DNA from: Bacteroidales bacterium
GTDB lineage: Bacteria > Bacteroidota > Bacteroidia > Bacteroidales > UBA932
Length of the DNA stretch: 64,000 bases
NCBI GenBank assembly: GCA_017502125.1
Contig: JAFVVN010000009.1
Coordinates: 1 to 64,000, forward strand
Reading direction: 5' to 3'
This document shows, one piece after another, positions 17,701 through 26,218 of the stretch. The notes under the pieces are model-generated. The model searched no databases. It was given only the letters and a program-made list of their open reading frames with translations, and had not been told where the DNA came from. A program made the translations under genes and the position numbers. Positions within the stretch are counted from its first letter, which is position 1; each line of letters opens with the position of its first letter.

Positions 17701-18423
17701 ATAGTGCTTGTAGGTCATGGTATTGCTGTATATAGGGTGGGCATTACTATGACCGAACGGATAGGTGTAAGTATCTGTCGACCCATGCATATCGTGTCCA
17801 TCTCCTCCTCTGTTGCCATGCCAGTGCTGTCCTTCGGCGATATTGCTGACCATTACATCCTTGCTGCCATCCAGATTCTTGAACTTCAGGACGACATTCC
17901 CATCCTGCATATCAAAGGCTTCTCCATTCCTGAGTTCATTAAAGTCATAGAATTTCATGACAGTTGCCTTACCCTGTTCGTTCTTATGAAGGTTGCATGT
18001 CCTCGGGTACCAGCTGATCATCCGGGTGTGATAGAATATGGTATCCTCCTGACTTAAAACCTTATAGTCATAAGTCTGGACAGGATTCAGGAACATTGAA
18101 CGCAAACCTGTCGCAGACGGGGAAGATGCGACATTAGCCTCAGTAAGATATGCCTGGTCCCACCCGTCATACTGATATGTGCCTTCATCTTCATTCTTCT
18201 TTTCATCTATCCTCAATGCATTGGCTTCCATGGACACGACTGTATTCACATCGATCAACGCCTTGGTAGCCCCTGGAGGCAGAGTCGCAGGATCAACATA
18301 GGCCACGGGCGAAATCTCTGAGGAATATCCGGTCGGAACCGGAGAAGAGTCGACCTCAGGAAAAGTCTCCTTGGCACAGGCAACTAAAGCAATTGCCGAA
18401 ATCATATATAACAATCTCTTCAT
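14791..18423 (-). CDS. Large fimbrial-locus lipoprotein, probable tip adhesin (1210 aa)
   Basis: Last gene of the fimbrial operon. A lipoprotein signal (LLYMISAIALVAC, cysteine near 16) is followed by a fimbrillin-like region of about 400 residues that contains a His-rich stretch (about 196-230, with QHWHGN, GHDMHG and GHSNAH). A module shared with the upstream 1136-residue protein follows: TTVGNGESG, WSWHIWVTD near 548, LLDRNLGARH, YYQWGRKDP near 597, YDPCPFGY near 694. The last 390 residues add further beta-rich domains. The DRNLGA/YYQWGR/YDPCP pattern resembles the FISUMP-type domain of Bacteroidota surface proteins. Located 4 bp after the upstream gene. A tip adhesin role is inferred from size and position. 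Confidence 0.7.
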   Translation of the reverse strand: MKRLLYMISAIALVACAKETFPEVDSSPVPTGYSSEISPVAYVDPATLPPGATKALIDVNTVVSMEANALRIDEKKNEDEGTYQYDGWDQAYLTEANVASSPSATGLRSMFLNPVQTYDYKVLSQEDTIFYHTRMISWYPRTCNLHKNEQGKATVMKFYDFNELRNGEAFDMQDGNVVLKFKNLDGSKDVMVSNIAEGQHWHGNRGGDGHDMHGSTDTYTYPFGHSNAHPIYSNTMTYKHYLSAVKVYAFAEESYQDVAMWGALRKVYVKNQPSGVSVQLPSPAEMEDAGISVNVQNNILHYGEATFTGKTDFPLLKTPMFGSDVNDPANQEVADEAPHLVQGQRIYLGYALIKPNVDDNQKLELDVHTDAGVLSVAVPMTQVVDDVTTDYFKAGYIYHVVIKFNTEGAIAGIIMQSGDEHYYDLSSGSEFEGGVHDYQFANCYIVHPGIKRSNGDYYDGYAFSATTVGNGESGLYPEFSSDRTSVEIDPVRAGLLWESSPGLITQVELLYGYVRFKVQPPDSESYKEGNAVIAVYDSRRMVLWSWHIWVTDKPEDVSYTVGSKTIKLLDRNLGARHAGVPETDSTTLETYGLYYQWGRKDPSMGPPSHNYLPQSTATMNYYDYYGYLWNYAGVVTMAQPTIRDGVENPMYLLLPTDFSMTTYQYDWLYTDIDNLWGDYSHDSVGSTSKRLKTIYDPCPFGYMVPQDEIVTLFTGSSTSVTDGTGRTISGTRNGSPYESFFPYAGFKGVDKGVSSLTGAWKYVGAKGDYMSSKIDPNGHRTRTYISESNYWVEYGADADNDGDGDASRTYSSNVFADDVANRRTAASVRCVKRDAALNAALAASFTGDRLYAFVGDGQITFTYDVQALMSEGSVKSAYIDLNENEKIAVDLADGTNHISGNESFDLPSDYGVYRYRLVSESANGAISRIGYVLRMFDIKNLKVKAAGDAKYVDYNADGYKYDHGKEYSVSFDLLGSVSDYTVLVNGVPAVRGDVDGPEEKATIPYAIDMDKGDTGINVPGHIHIQILNAEGQLACEKSYSVEMNAVTSYTVQVDSPVKKADDLKAGGMYVISPYPYSVTSKYYCLAYDSSKEYDFYMKEHNIGTNPTVTADMVFLFHRDDTKAGGVSGYQNVCAGAWVSASDGKFLQEDFTFGSEQSAVYMTIACRNNQRWYFFLRDTGQYFYYNNSVPMWGPYGFAYTSQWNIYPVTPN

Positions 18424-18427
18424 CTTC

Positions 18428-21400
18428 TTACTCTTTTTGACATCTTACAGGATAGGCAAATGTAGAAGGCATTCCCCAGTAATTTCCACTGACTCCCTGA
18501 CCGCTATAATAATCATCATACATGAGGCTCCTTGCTCCATTTCCTGCCGGTGTGGATGTATGGAACATTCCCATTCCCATGTTTCCCTGCTCCTTTAATG
18601 TAAATGAATCACCTTCGATATATCCGGAATACGGGAACCACGCACTATCAAACCTGGAGGAATGATTAGTTAGAAATATTCCAGCATTTTTGTTACCTGT
18701 TATTCCGTGACTTTTGAATCCGCCATCGAGATTTGAATAATACAATTTGGATGGGCTTGAGTCCCTTTCAGTATTTGTCCAGACAAGATAATGTGCCACG
18801 ATATATCCTGGAGGACATGGATCGTACATGGTCTTGGTAGTCGTAACTCCATATCCGGAAGATGCAGAATAGCCCCAAAGAGACTGCCTGTCATCCGGTC
18901 GGGTCATATTACTGAAACATTGCTTATTCGCTTCATTGTTTGTGGAGGTGATGTTGAAATTACCAATGATATCATTTGTATTAAAGACACCGGTATCATC
19001 TGTAGGAGCCTTATGGAAGTGCATAGGATTCTGCACGGAATGTATCACGGTTCTTTCCACACCACTGTCATCAGATTCAGCGACAAAAGCGGATGCATTC
19101 AAGACATACTCCGTTCCATTGTATGCATATACAGGAGTCCCGGGCACCGCAAACGGGTCTTTCCTGCCCCATTGATAATACAGACCATACGTCTGTGACA
19201 ACTCATCGCCAGTCGGTTCTGTAGGATTGACCGGAGCATGAGTAGCACCAAGATTCCTGTCCATCACAACGAAGGAATTGGATTTCATCATCTTAGGATC
19301 ATCAGTGAACCAGATGTGCCAGCTCCATATTATTTCATTCTTGGCATCGCGTCCGGCGAGCACGAGATTTCCCTCGAAAAACTCATCTACCTTGAAGGAT
19401 ACATATCCGTCTGAATCAGGTTTACCGTCATTCAGGAAGGCGAAATGCCTGCCGGCATCGAGTTTATCCTTAGTCGGTACTGGAGATGCATATGTATGCC
19501 ACCACAGGGGTTCCACCTTCACCAGCTGGCTCTTGATATCCACAGTATTAAGCTGCTCTGTAAGTACTATGGTGGATGTGGTTCCCGGAGACACAAGCTG
19601 TCCCACGCCATTTCCGCGGACAGTAGCCTTGAATTTATAGTATCCGACATCATTCACCATATAGCTGTTGGCAGTCTGATAATCACTAAGATCCGTTACA
19701 TGAGCCTTACTCATACGAGATATGCAGCGCACAGGCATGGCGTGGTACGAAGCCTTTGTCACAGTCTGCATTTCCTCCAATTCATCTGTGTTCTTCAAGA
19801 CAAAGTCAAGACCATATGGGAGATCATCTTCAAGATCATTCAGGACTCCCAGATCAAAGGTCGCAGCCCACATATAAGCACCTTCATTATACTCCTGATG
19901 AGTCGTAAGGTCGTAATATCCTGTCATCGGATAGAAGACCTCCACATGGTTGACACCCACCTTGAATTCAGCCGCCTTTACGGCATCATGTCCAGAAACG
20001 ACTTTAGCCTTGTCCATGATCACAAGGTCACGCCAAAGCCTCTTGCTCGGCATACGGTAGCCAGGCGGGCACGGATCATAGATGGTCTTCGCATATTCAT
20101 CAGCTTCGGCTCTCCAGCCCCAGAGGCTCTTTGTGATGGTATTGTCGCTGGCTGTAGCCTTCTGAGTAAAAAAGTGTGTAGGAGACTTTACACGATCAAT
20201 CACAGGAACGATGTCATCGTTCTTTACAAAAGTAACGAGAGAATTGCTTTTCCATGTTCCATCTGCATTGTATTCAGGCTTATATACATCCTTATCCAAA
20301 GGAAGAGGAGTGGGTCTTCCCCACTGGTAATAGAAACCGGCAATTGTTCCTGTCACATCAGCCGGATTATAAGCGGTCGCACCCATATCCCTGTCAAGTA
20401 CGGAAAAGCCATTCTTATATCCCTGCTCCAACGGTCTGTCGGTCAACCATATATGCCATGTCCACAACATATTCCCATCCACATCCCTCACACCGACCAG
20501 GACACTTCCCTTCTTCTTAAGACCAAAATCTGTGGCAGAAACAGGAATCACATTGAAAAACACCCTGCCGTCAACAACATTAGGATTAATTTTGAAGAAG
20601 TCGTCAAGGTTCTGATCTGTACCACTTACCAGATCGGTCCAGACGATCTCAGCCGTAACAGGATTTTCTACCTTATATATACCATCAGATGCACCTGGAA
20701 CAGCCGCCACTCCGGTGTATCCGTTTCCACGGACAGTGGCATTAAAACAATAGCTGTATGCTGAAGAAATTATATAGGTGTTGGCTGTGTGATTCTCGCT
20801 AAGGTCATAATACACTCCAGAATTATGCTCCACATTAAGGTAATCATTGTTATCTATCCATTGGGCTGCCACTATTTCCGCACTGATGACTCCGTGGGTG
20901 GTGAAGCGAAGATATATCTGATAATGTTTTCCCGGCTGGAAATCCCTCGCAATGGATAGGGTCTGCTTTGTAACAACCTCCACATTGTCCTTCTCCGTAG
21001 TAATCTTAAGCCTCAATATATTATCTGACGGGCACGGAGCAAGGAAATATGTAAGATCTGCTGCCTTTGAAAAACCTAATGGCAGCTTCTCGAGAACGGC
21101 TTCTCTCCTGAGGGACTTATTCTCACTGGAGTAGGAAACCACAGGAAGACTGCCAGATGATTCAGGCAGGGAAATAATGCACTCAGAAGGCATCTGTTCA
21201 AGTTCCACAGCCTTGATCTTACCCCAGACATCATTGATCAGTTCACCGTTTTCACCCACTTCCATGGCGTAGACCTTGATGGAATACTTCACAAGGGCAT
21301 GACGGAAAGTGAGGGTGTTGAAACCGCTCTGTCTCGTTCCGGAGGCAACATCGCTGTAGAGGATATCAGTGTAGGCATCATCAGGGACAGTGAATGTGAC

Positions 21401-21838
21401 CGTGGTATTACCGCTTCCGGCAGGATTGGCATATACGGCATCCTGGTATGGGTACCAGCCCACATAGTGAACACTGTCAGTAGCATTCGGGAAGCCCTGG
21501 AATTGATCAAATGCGACATCCCTCAGTCCAAGATTCTCTGCAGAAGGGGCACTCATAGTAGCACTGAAGGCCGAATTTTCCGCATTATCGAAATTGCCCT
21601 CACCTATAACCTTAGCCAATCCGATACGCAGGTCTTCACTATGGGTTGACTTGATTTCTCCCTCTCCTTTGGTATAGACAGACGAAAGCGCAGATGACAG
21701 CGATGCCTTCAGACGCACCTCATCAGAAAAGTTCAGTTCATCCTCCATTGTGTTACAAGCAGGAAGAACCAGCATGAACATAATGAGAGTCATGAACAGT
21801 ATATGGAACCGATATTTATTATCTCTTTTCATCATCAT
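18428..21838 (-). CDS. Large fimbrillin-like lipoprotein with two repeated modules (1136 aa)
   Basis: A lipoprotein (FMTLIMFMLVLPAC) with an N-terminal fimbrillin domain (about 25-340; RHALVKYSIKVYA is the typical FimA/Mfa strand) and two copies of one C-terminal module. Copy 1 has NATVRGNGYTG, WTWHIWLTD near 459, LDRDMGAT, YYQWGRPTP near 503, YDPCPPGYRMP near 585. Copy 2 has KATVRGNGVG, WSWHIWFTD near 837, MDRNLGATH, YYQWGRKDP near 886, YDPCPPGYI near 1003. A third copy is in the next gene. It starts 3 bp after the upstream stop, so the two are co-transcribed. Probable minor or tip component of a type V pilus; ligand unknown. Confidence 0.7.
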   Translation of the reverse strand: MMMKRDNKYRFHILFMTLIMFMLVLPACNTMEDELNFSDEVRLKASLSSALSSVYTKGEGEIKSTHSEDLRIGLAKVIGEGNFDNAENSAFSATMSAPSAENLGLRDVAFDQFQGFPNATDSVHYVGWYPYQDAVYANPAGSGNTTVTFTVPDDAYTDILYSDVASGTRQSGFNTLTFRHALVKYSIKVYAMEVGENGELINDVWGKIKAVELEQMPSECIISLPESSGSLPVVSYSSENKSLRREAVLEKLPLGFSKAADLTYFLAPCPSDNILRLKITTEKDNVEVVTKQTLSIARDFQPGKHYQIYLRFTTHGVISAEIVAAQWIDNNDYLNVEHNSGVYYDLSENHTANTYIISSAYSYCFNATVRGNGYTGVAAVPGASDGIYKVENPVTAEIVWTDLVSGTDQNLDDFFKINPNVVDGRVFFNVIPVSATDFGLKKKGSVLVGVRDVDGNMLWTWHIWLTDRPLEQGYKNGFSVLDRDMGATAYNPADVTGTIAGFYYQWGRPTPLPLDKDVYKPEYNADGTWKSNSLVTFVKNDDIVPVIDRVKSPTHFFTQKATASDNTITKSLWGWRAEADEYAKTIYDPCPPGYRMPSKRLWRDLVIMDKAKVVSGHDAVKAAEFKVGVNHVEVFYPMTGYYDLTTHQEYNEGAYMWAATFDLGVLNDLEDDLPYGLDFVLKNTDELEEMQTVTKASYHAMPVRCISRMSKAHVTDLSDYQTANSYMVNDVGYYKFKATVRGNGVGQLVSPGTTSTIVLTEQLNTVDIKSQLVKVEPLWWHTYASPVPTKDKLDAGRHFAFLNDGKPDSDGYVSFKVDEFFEGNLVLAGRDAKNEIIWSWHIWFTDDPKMMKSNSFVVMDRNLGATHAPVNPTEPTGDELSQTYGLYYQWGRKDPFAVPGTPVYAYNGTEYVLNASAFVAESDDSGVERTVIHSVQNPMHFHKAPTDDTGVFNTNDIIGNFNITSTNNEANKQCFSNMTRPDDRQSLWGYSASSGYGVTTTKTMYDPCPPGYIVAHYLVWTNTERDSSPSKLYYSNLDGGFKSHGITGNKNAGIFLTNHSSRFDSAWFPYSGYIEGDSFTLKEQGNMGMGMFHTSTPAGNGARSLMYDDYYSGQGVSGNYWGMPSTFAYPVRCQKE

Positions 21839-21841
21839 TCA

Positions 21842-22936
21842 TTATTTCGTACCGGGTACATCCGGAACAATCACTGCCTCAATATAGTCCACATCCTCGT
21901 AATCCAGAATCTTTCCTGTGAGATGGATGCTGTTATCGATTGTCAGAACATATTTCACCTTATGGCCGTTCAGCCAGCCCAGCGGTGAAAAGTCCTTGAG
22001 CGAAAATTCGTATGTATAATCTGTATTGGACAAATTGCCCTTGTATTTCAATGTCAGAATATAGTCTTCCATCTCATCATTGGTCACTGGCACTGCAATG
22101 AAAGACATATCCGGGGAAATTCCGTTTTCCGTTCCTTCAAGATTATTGATTGAGTTATCTATATTGCTTGATGTGTATATGGCACGGGATTCGGAGTCAT
22201 CAAAGGAAATATACCATGTATGACTTCCCTGCTCACCATATAGTTTCGGCTGAAGGCAAAGCATTGTTGCCTTTCGTCGTATTCCCTCTATACTGACCGA
22301 AATATCCTGAACATGACAATCCGTTATATTTCCCCCATCATCCTTGTTGTACATCGCATTTGCAATCTGAACATCCACATCCACCCTTGCCATGGCATGC
22401 TCAAGATGAATCGGAACCAGAGGGAAGGTGTTCGGATTGACATTCACAAGATATGAAAGCAGATAATCCACTGTAGCAGTTCCGTTACCGTCAGCTGGTT
22501 GGGTCACGGTGAACTGACGTCCATAGGTGTCGTTTGTGATCGAGATGCTGCCGTTGTCTGCCTGATTTGCATTTGAACTGTGAGCAAATCCGTAGAATCT
22601 ATAGTAACTATCATCTTCCCACTCCAGATCTGCTTCAGTATATGCGTAATTTTTATACACCCAGACTTTTGGATTCCACACCTTGGTATCTTCATTATAC
22701 ACAAGATTGGCTCCAGGAGCATCAACAAGATTTTCAGAAGTGGCACCCTGGGACTTTTCTCCATATATGAACAGCTTTGATGTCTTGAGATCAGCATCCT
22801 GGACTTCTGCTCTTGTGGACACCATGTCCGGGGTAATCACGGAAAATTCCATGACTTTCCCTGCGCGCCCAGATCGTCCTTCCTTATCACAGGAAAGGAC
22901 AGCCAATATCATGATTATATATAATATTCTTTTCAT
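21842..22936 (-). CDS. Fimbrillin-family lipoprotein (364 aa)
   Basis: Lipoprotein signal RILYIIMILAVLSC, then a two-domain beta-sandwich typical of FimA/Mfa-like subunits: a STRAE segment near residue 42, the strand HLEHAMARVDVDVQIAN near 185, and a C-terminal donor-like strand (KVKYVLTIDNS). In type V pili the lipidated N-terminal strand is removed by the protease Rgp or an equivalent, freeing a groove filled by the next subunit. The ATG overlaps the upstream stop as TGATG, indicating translational coupling. Probably a minor subunit, since it lies late in the operon. Confidence 0.7.
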   Translation of the reverse strand: MKRILYIIMILAVLSCDKEGRSGRAGKVMEFSVITPDMVSTRAEVQDADLKTSKLFIYGEKSQGATSENLVDAPGANLVYNEDTKVWNPKVWVYKNYAYTEADLEWEDDSYYRFYGFAHSSNANQADNGSISITNDTYGRQFTVTQPADGNGTATVDYLLSYLVNVNPNTFPLVPIHLEHAMARVDVDVQIANAMYNKDDGGNITDCHVQDISVSIEGIRRKATMLCLQPKLYGEQGSHTWYISFDDSESRAIYTSSNIDNSINNLEGTENGISPDMSFIAVPVTNDEMEDYILTLKYKGNLSNTDYTYEFSLKDFSPLGWLNGHKVKYVLTIDNSIHLTGKILDYEDVDYIEAVIVPDVPGTK

Positions 22937-24060
22937 CAGTTCAGCTTTATTGGTTCATCTTCAATCCAAGGCACAACCTCCACGTCACATGAAACAATCC
23001 GGGAAGTCACGTTAAGATTGTATACATAATGGTATCCTGGTCGGTATGTGAAGCCATATTCAGCAACTTCACTCACCGCATAGTCCTTGAAATCAATGGT
23101 ATATGTCTTCGGTTCGGCTGTCTCCTCCATCGTAACATCAAACTGAAACTGTGGGCTTGTCGCATATAGGCCGAAGTTCTGTGGAATCATCAGAGCTGTG
23201 TACCAGTAGGTCTTTCCATCGGGTTCGTAATATGCTCCCGAGCTGATTTTAGTTCTAACTTCCGGAACCTCAAAGCTATGTCCATGGTCAGTAATTTCAA
23301 ACAGGGGCTCCTTCCACTCAGGGCCACGCTCCGAGAGAAGAAGATATTCTGAGCCGTTCTTGAAACCGGATATAGGAGTGGTCGTGATTTCTTCTATGGT
23401 ATATTCGGAGGCATTTCTCAGTCTGAATGAGACTGCCGCGAGAGCATGATTCATGGAAAATTCCACAGGCCCCCTGTCCTCACCTAATGCATACGGAACA
23501 TCATAGGTCCTGACTCCGTAAAGAATATCTGTGCACAGATTCACTCCATTATTATCAGTACCGGTGCAGATTACTTTTTTAGTAACAGAGTTACCGTCAA
23601 CCGTTTCAGTTATCGTGTGCTTTCCAGTCATCTGAACAGCATGTTCCGCCTCGTTGATTGCGAAAGATAGTCCGAGGTCATATGTGTCAGATACAGTGTC
23701 ATAATATGGATATACCGCAAAGAACTTGTGAGCCGCACCTGGTGACCAATGATAATCTCCATCATAAGTCCATGTCGCCCCGTTATCAGTGCTCTTGACC
23801 TTCACATCATTCATGAACTGGTCATGATTTGTGATCTCGCCATTGGCACCTGGGATATAACGGGATGCAAAGACACTGAAAGCCAACTCATTATCCCCAG
23901 ACTTCATATCCTTTATATCCTTGATCAGTATGGACTTTGTAGGAATGACATCAGGTGTGGCAAACCTTATTGCTGACGTATTGTCGGTCATGACAGTCTC
24001 CTTCCTGCAGGATACAGCAGAAAGAATAATAAGGAATACATATATGATGAATCTCTTCAT
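22936..24060 (-). CDS. Fimbrillin-family lipoprotein (374 aa)
   Basis: Lipoprotein signal FIIYVFLIILSAVSC, followed by a fimbrillin fold: IRFATPDVIPTKS near 31, YHWSPGAAHKFFAVYPYYD, FSMNHALAAVSFRLRNAS near 195, and the C-terminal strand YHYVYNLNVTSR. The pattern W/HKFFAVYP and NHALAxVSF is the usual core of Bacteroidota fimbrillins. Its start overlaps the upstream stop by one base (TAATG), and its stop overlaps the next start (TGATG), so it sits in a tightly coupled chain of minor subunits. Order in the pilus is unknown. Confidence 0.75.
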   Translation of the reverse strand: MKRFIIYVFLIILSAVSCRKETVMTDNTSAIRFATPDVIPTKSILIKDIKDMKSGDNELAFSVFASRYIPGANGEITNHDQFMNDVKVKSTDNGATWTYDGDYHWSPGAAHKFFAVYPYYDTVSDTYDLGLSFAINEAEHAVQMTGKHTITETVDGNSVTKKVICTGTDNNGVNLCTDILYGVRTYDVPYALGEDRGPVEFSMNHALAAVSFRLRNASEYTIEEITTTPISGFKNGSEYLLLSERGPEWKEPLFEITDHGHSFEVPEVRTKISSGAYYEPDGKTYWYTALMIPQNFGLYATSPQFQFDVTMEETAEPKTYTIDFKDYAVSEVAEYGFTYRPGYHYVYNLNVTSRIVSCDVEVVPWIEDEPIKLN

Positions 24061-25142
24061 TACATTGAAATTGTTTGAGTGGTGATCGTTACACTTGGGG
24101 CACCGAAGTCAATAGGGTCAGCATTCACGGTGACGTTATATTGATAGTGTTTGCCCTGCTCCCACCTGTCAGTATATTCCTTCATGAGGATCTCTATCTT
24201 CTGTTCTCCGAATCCGTCAGTGACAACGAATTCGAGGACCACATCCACTCCTGAGTCCTGTGTACCGGTTCCCAATGTCGGGAAGACTCCGTCAAGGTAC
24301 TGAGGGATGATAAGCATGTCGGGTGAGGTCCAATTGTTGAGAGTCGGATACTTTGTCTTTCCATCCTCTATGGTTGACTCGATAACTGGAGCATAATCAG
24401 CCAAAGCCGTAATCACTGGCAACCACCCTGCAGTCTTTCCCGAATAGAAGGTTCCGGAATTCACGCAACCTTTCATTGAGAGGGACTTGATCTGATAATA
24501 GTTCTCAGAATCCTTGAACTTCAGTGAAACCTTCGAAAGGGCATGCTTGAAAAGTACTGGAACTGCATCGGCAGTCTTGGATAAGGTCTTACCAAGATTT
24601 ACATCCTTTGCATCAAACCACAGAAGGTCCACCATTTCTGCGACAGCAGCACTCTGCGTAAATCCGATCTGAAGGTATGGGTTCACTCCATGAAGGATAT
24701 CATCAGAGTTCTTATTCAAGCTCACGCTTGTCACCCCAGTTTCACCATTCTGGGAAATATGAGGACTATAGCCGACGAACATCAGCGAACCATCCAAAGG
24801 CCAGTAATATGGCTTGTGGCCAGAGGTTTCCGGATCATATCCAGCCCAGACCTCACCGTTCATTCCGAAAGCGGCATTGTCAATATAGAGTGAAGATGCC
24901 GGCCAGGCATCCAAGGCATCCCATGCCACCTCGCCACTGGATGCAGAATAACAGGCATACAGGCCAAATACTCCAGCATCAGGATAAGGGGCAGGATCCC
25001 CTGCGGCTTTGAGAGTAGGGCCACCTATAGGCTTAAGCGCAATCTCCTGCTGCTCACCTGAATAGACACGATCTGTCTTGGTGCAGGAGAAGCACAGAAG
25101 GACTGCAATAGTCAGAAATATGTTGCCTGTTGTCTTCATCAT
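24060..25142 (-). CDS. Fimbrillin-family lipoprotein (360 aa)
   Basis: Lipoprotein signal GNIFLTIAVLLCFSC, then QQEIALKPIGGPTLKA (mature N-terminal strand), YYWPLDGSLMFVGYSPH, FKHALSKVSLKFKD near 205, and YQYNVTVNADPIDFG at the C terminus. These blocks match the FimA/Mfa1 fimbrillin fold, and the opening resembles the upstream 300-residue subunit. The frame extends to 25166, but that start lies inside a strong hairpin; ATG 25142 (MMKTTGN) begins just before the signal sequence. It follows the hairpin by 13 nt and runs into the next gene through TAATG. Confidence 0.75.
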   Translation of the reverse strand: MMKTTGNIFLTIAVLLCFSCTKTDRVYSGEQQEIALKPIGGPTLKAAGDPAPYPDAGVFGLYACYSASSGEVAWDALDAWPASSLYIDNAAFGMNGEVWAGYDPETSGHKPYYWPLDGSLMFVGYSPHISQNGETGVTSVSLNKNSDDILHGVNPYLQIGFTQSAAVAEMVDLLWFDAKDVNLGKTLSKTADAVPVLFKHALSKVSLKFKDSENYYQIKSLSMKGCVNSGTFYSGKTAGWLPVITALADYAPVIESTIEDGKTKYPTLNNWTSPDMLIIPQYLDGVFPTLGTGTQDSGVDVVLEFVVTDGFGEQKIEILMKEYTDRWEQGKHYQYNVTVNADPIDFGAPSVTITTQTISM

Positions 25143-25155
25143 CTTGATTTTTGAA

Positions 25156-25183
25156 CCCTCAGGCACGGTCAGGTGCCTGGGGG
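25156..25183 (-). promoter_or_regulatory. Intercistronic hairpin between major fimbrillin and downstream subunits
   Basis: ccctcaggcac (25156-25166) pairs over all 11 positions (one G-T pair) with gtgcctggggg (25173-25183) around a 6-nt loop. On the minus-strand transcript it lies 11 nt after the fimbrillin stop and 13 nt before the next ATG. It has no following U run, so it is more likely an mRNA stabiliser or partial attenuator than a full terminator. Confidence 0.6.
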
Positions 25184-25194
25184 TTGTGGGGTAC

Positions 25195-26097
25195 CTATAC
25201 TAAATCTGTATTGGTTTTGTCAATAGATGTTGGAGTTTCAGGCTCCCAAGCTTCAACAGTTGCAGTCAAATAAATCTCATCAGCTGTTATATTAATTGTA
25301 TAAAGGTACTGATGGTTAGCCACCCAGTTGTCACTAAGATTAATATTTTTTGTAAAAGTGATAGGGGTTGCAGCAGCCTGAGTGAAAGTAAGAGTAAAAG
25401 AAGTCTGAGCACCAGGAAGTACATAGCATTCAGTTCCGACCGCAACCGGATCTGCAGTCAGCCCCTGACTTCCAGATGACAAGAATTGGTAATCTGCAGT
25501 TGTAGCGCCGCTTTCTGTCTCAACAGAAGTTGCATCATAATTGCCTGATGTACCGTAGGTAACCTTTACATTTCCTGTTTTATTGTGTCCGTTAAGTTTC
25601 AAATCTGTCAGGGTATAGAGATTAGAGCCCTTGATCTTTACTGTAATCTTTGCACTAGCATGTTTCAGCACAACTGGCACCTTGGCAATCTTAGATGTAT
25701 TCACATATCTCTGCTTTCCATAATAGAGCCCATCAGCTGCAGTAACGTTATCAATAGTCAACACATTAGATACATATTCTGCTGTACCATACGGAGCATA
25801 CACGGTAAAGTCCAGATTTCCCTCAAATGGCCAATACTTGTCAGCCTGCCATGCTGCCGCAGGATCTGCCTCATATGCAAATGAAGTATTATCAAAATAG
25901 AGATTACCAGTTGTGTTGTAATGTGCAATTACTCCAAGAGGAACCGTTGTTGCCAAGTCTGATGCTTTAGTCATGACATCGGTGATCTGCTTGAACGCAA
26001 TCTCCTGAGGCTCAGCATTGTCATAACGAACCTCAGTCTTTGCGCATGATGCAAGAGCAACTATCGCTGCTGATGCAAGAATAAAAAACCTTTTCAT
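25195..26097 (-). CDS. Fimbrillin-family protein, probable major pilus subunit (300 aa)
   Basis: The smallest and most compact fimbrillin of the operon: lipoprotein signal FFILASAAIVALASC (Cys 18), QEIAFKQITDVMTKAS as mature N-terminal strand, YWPFEGNLDFTVYAPYG, LKHASAKITVKIKG, and the C-terminal strand YLYTINITADEIYLTATVEAW. Composition is Thr/Ala/Val-rich with few charged residues, as expected for a polymerised stalk. It has its own promoter-like box and a long A/C-rich leader upstream, and a strong hairpin downstream. Both favour higher expression than its neighbours. The major-subunit role is inferred from these signs and from size. Confidence 0.75.
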   Translation of the reverse strand: MKRFFILASAAIVALASCAKTEVRYDNAEPQEIAFKQITDVMTKASDLATTVPLGVIAHYNTTGNLYFDNTSFAYEADPAAAWQADKYWPFEGNLDFTVYAPYGTAEYVSNVLTIDNVTAADGLYYGKQRYVNTSKIAKVPVVLKHASAKITVKIKGSNLYTLTDLKLNGHNKTGNVKVTYGTSGNYDATSVETESGATTADYQFLSSGSQGLTADPVAVGTECYVLPGAQTSFTLTFTQAAATPITFTKNINLSDNWVANHQYLYTINITADEIYLTATVEAWEPETPTSIDKTNTDLV

Positions 26098-26182
26098 AAT
26101 GTTTTTTGTTTAAAGTGTTAGTAAAAAAATTGTTTGTTGTTATTGTATTGTTTTGTTTGTTGTTCTCTATACTGTCATCCTC

Positions 26183-26190
26183 AAAAATAT
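26183..26190 (-). promoter_or_regulatory. Internal promoter box and leader of the probable major fimbrillin
   Basis: TATTTTTG on the minus strand lies 86 nt before the fimbrillin ATG. The leader between is almost free of G and dominated by A, C and T (repeated aacaa/caaac), hence unstructured. No clear TTTG is seen 19 nt further upstream. Confidence 0.4.
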
Positions 26191-26218
26191 CAAGTATCGA
26201 AATCTTCTGAATGTCTCT

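Noticed and set aside
19445..20764. A 439-codon open frame on the plus strand inside the giant fimbrial gene
   Set aside because: It is antisense to a clear lipoprotein gene, has no promoter box, no recognisable domains and a composition typical of a reverse-strand shadow.
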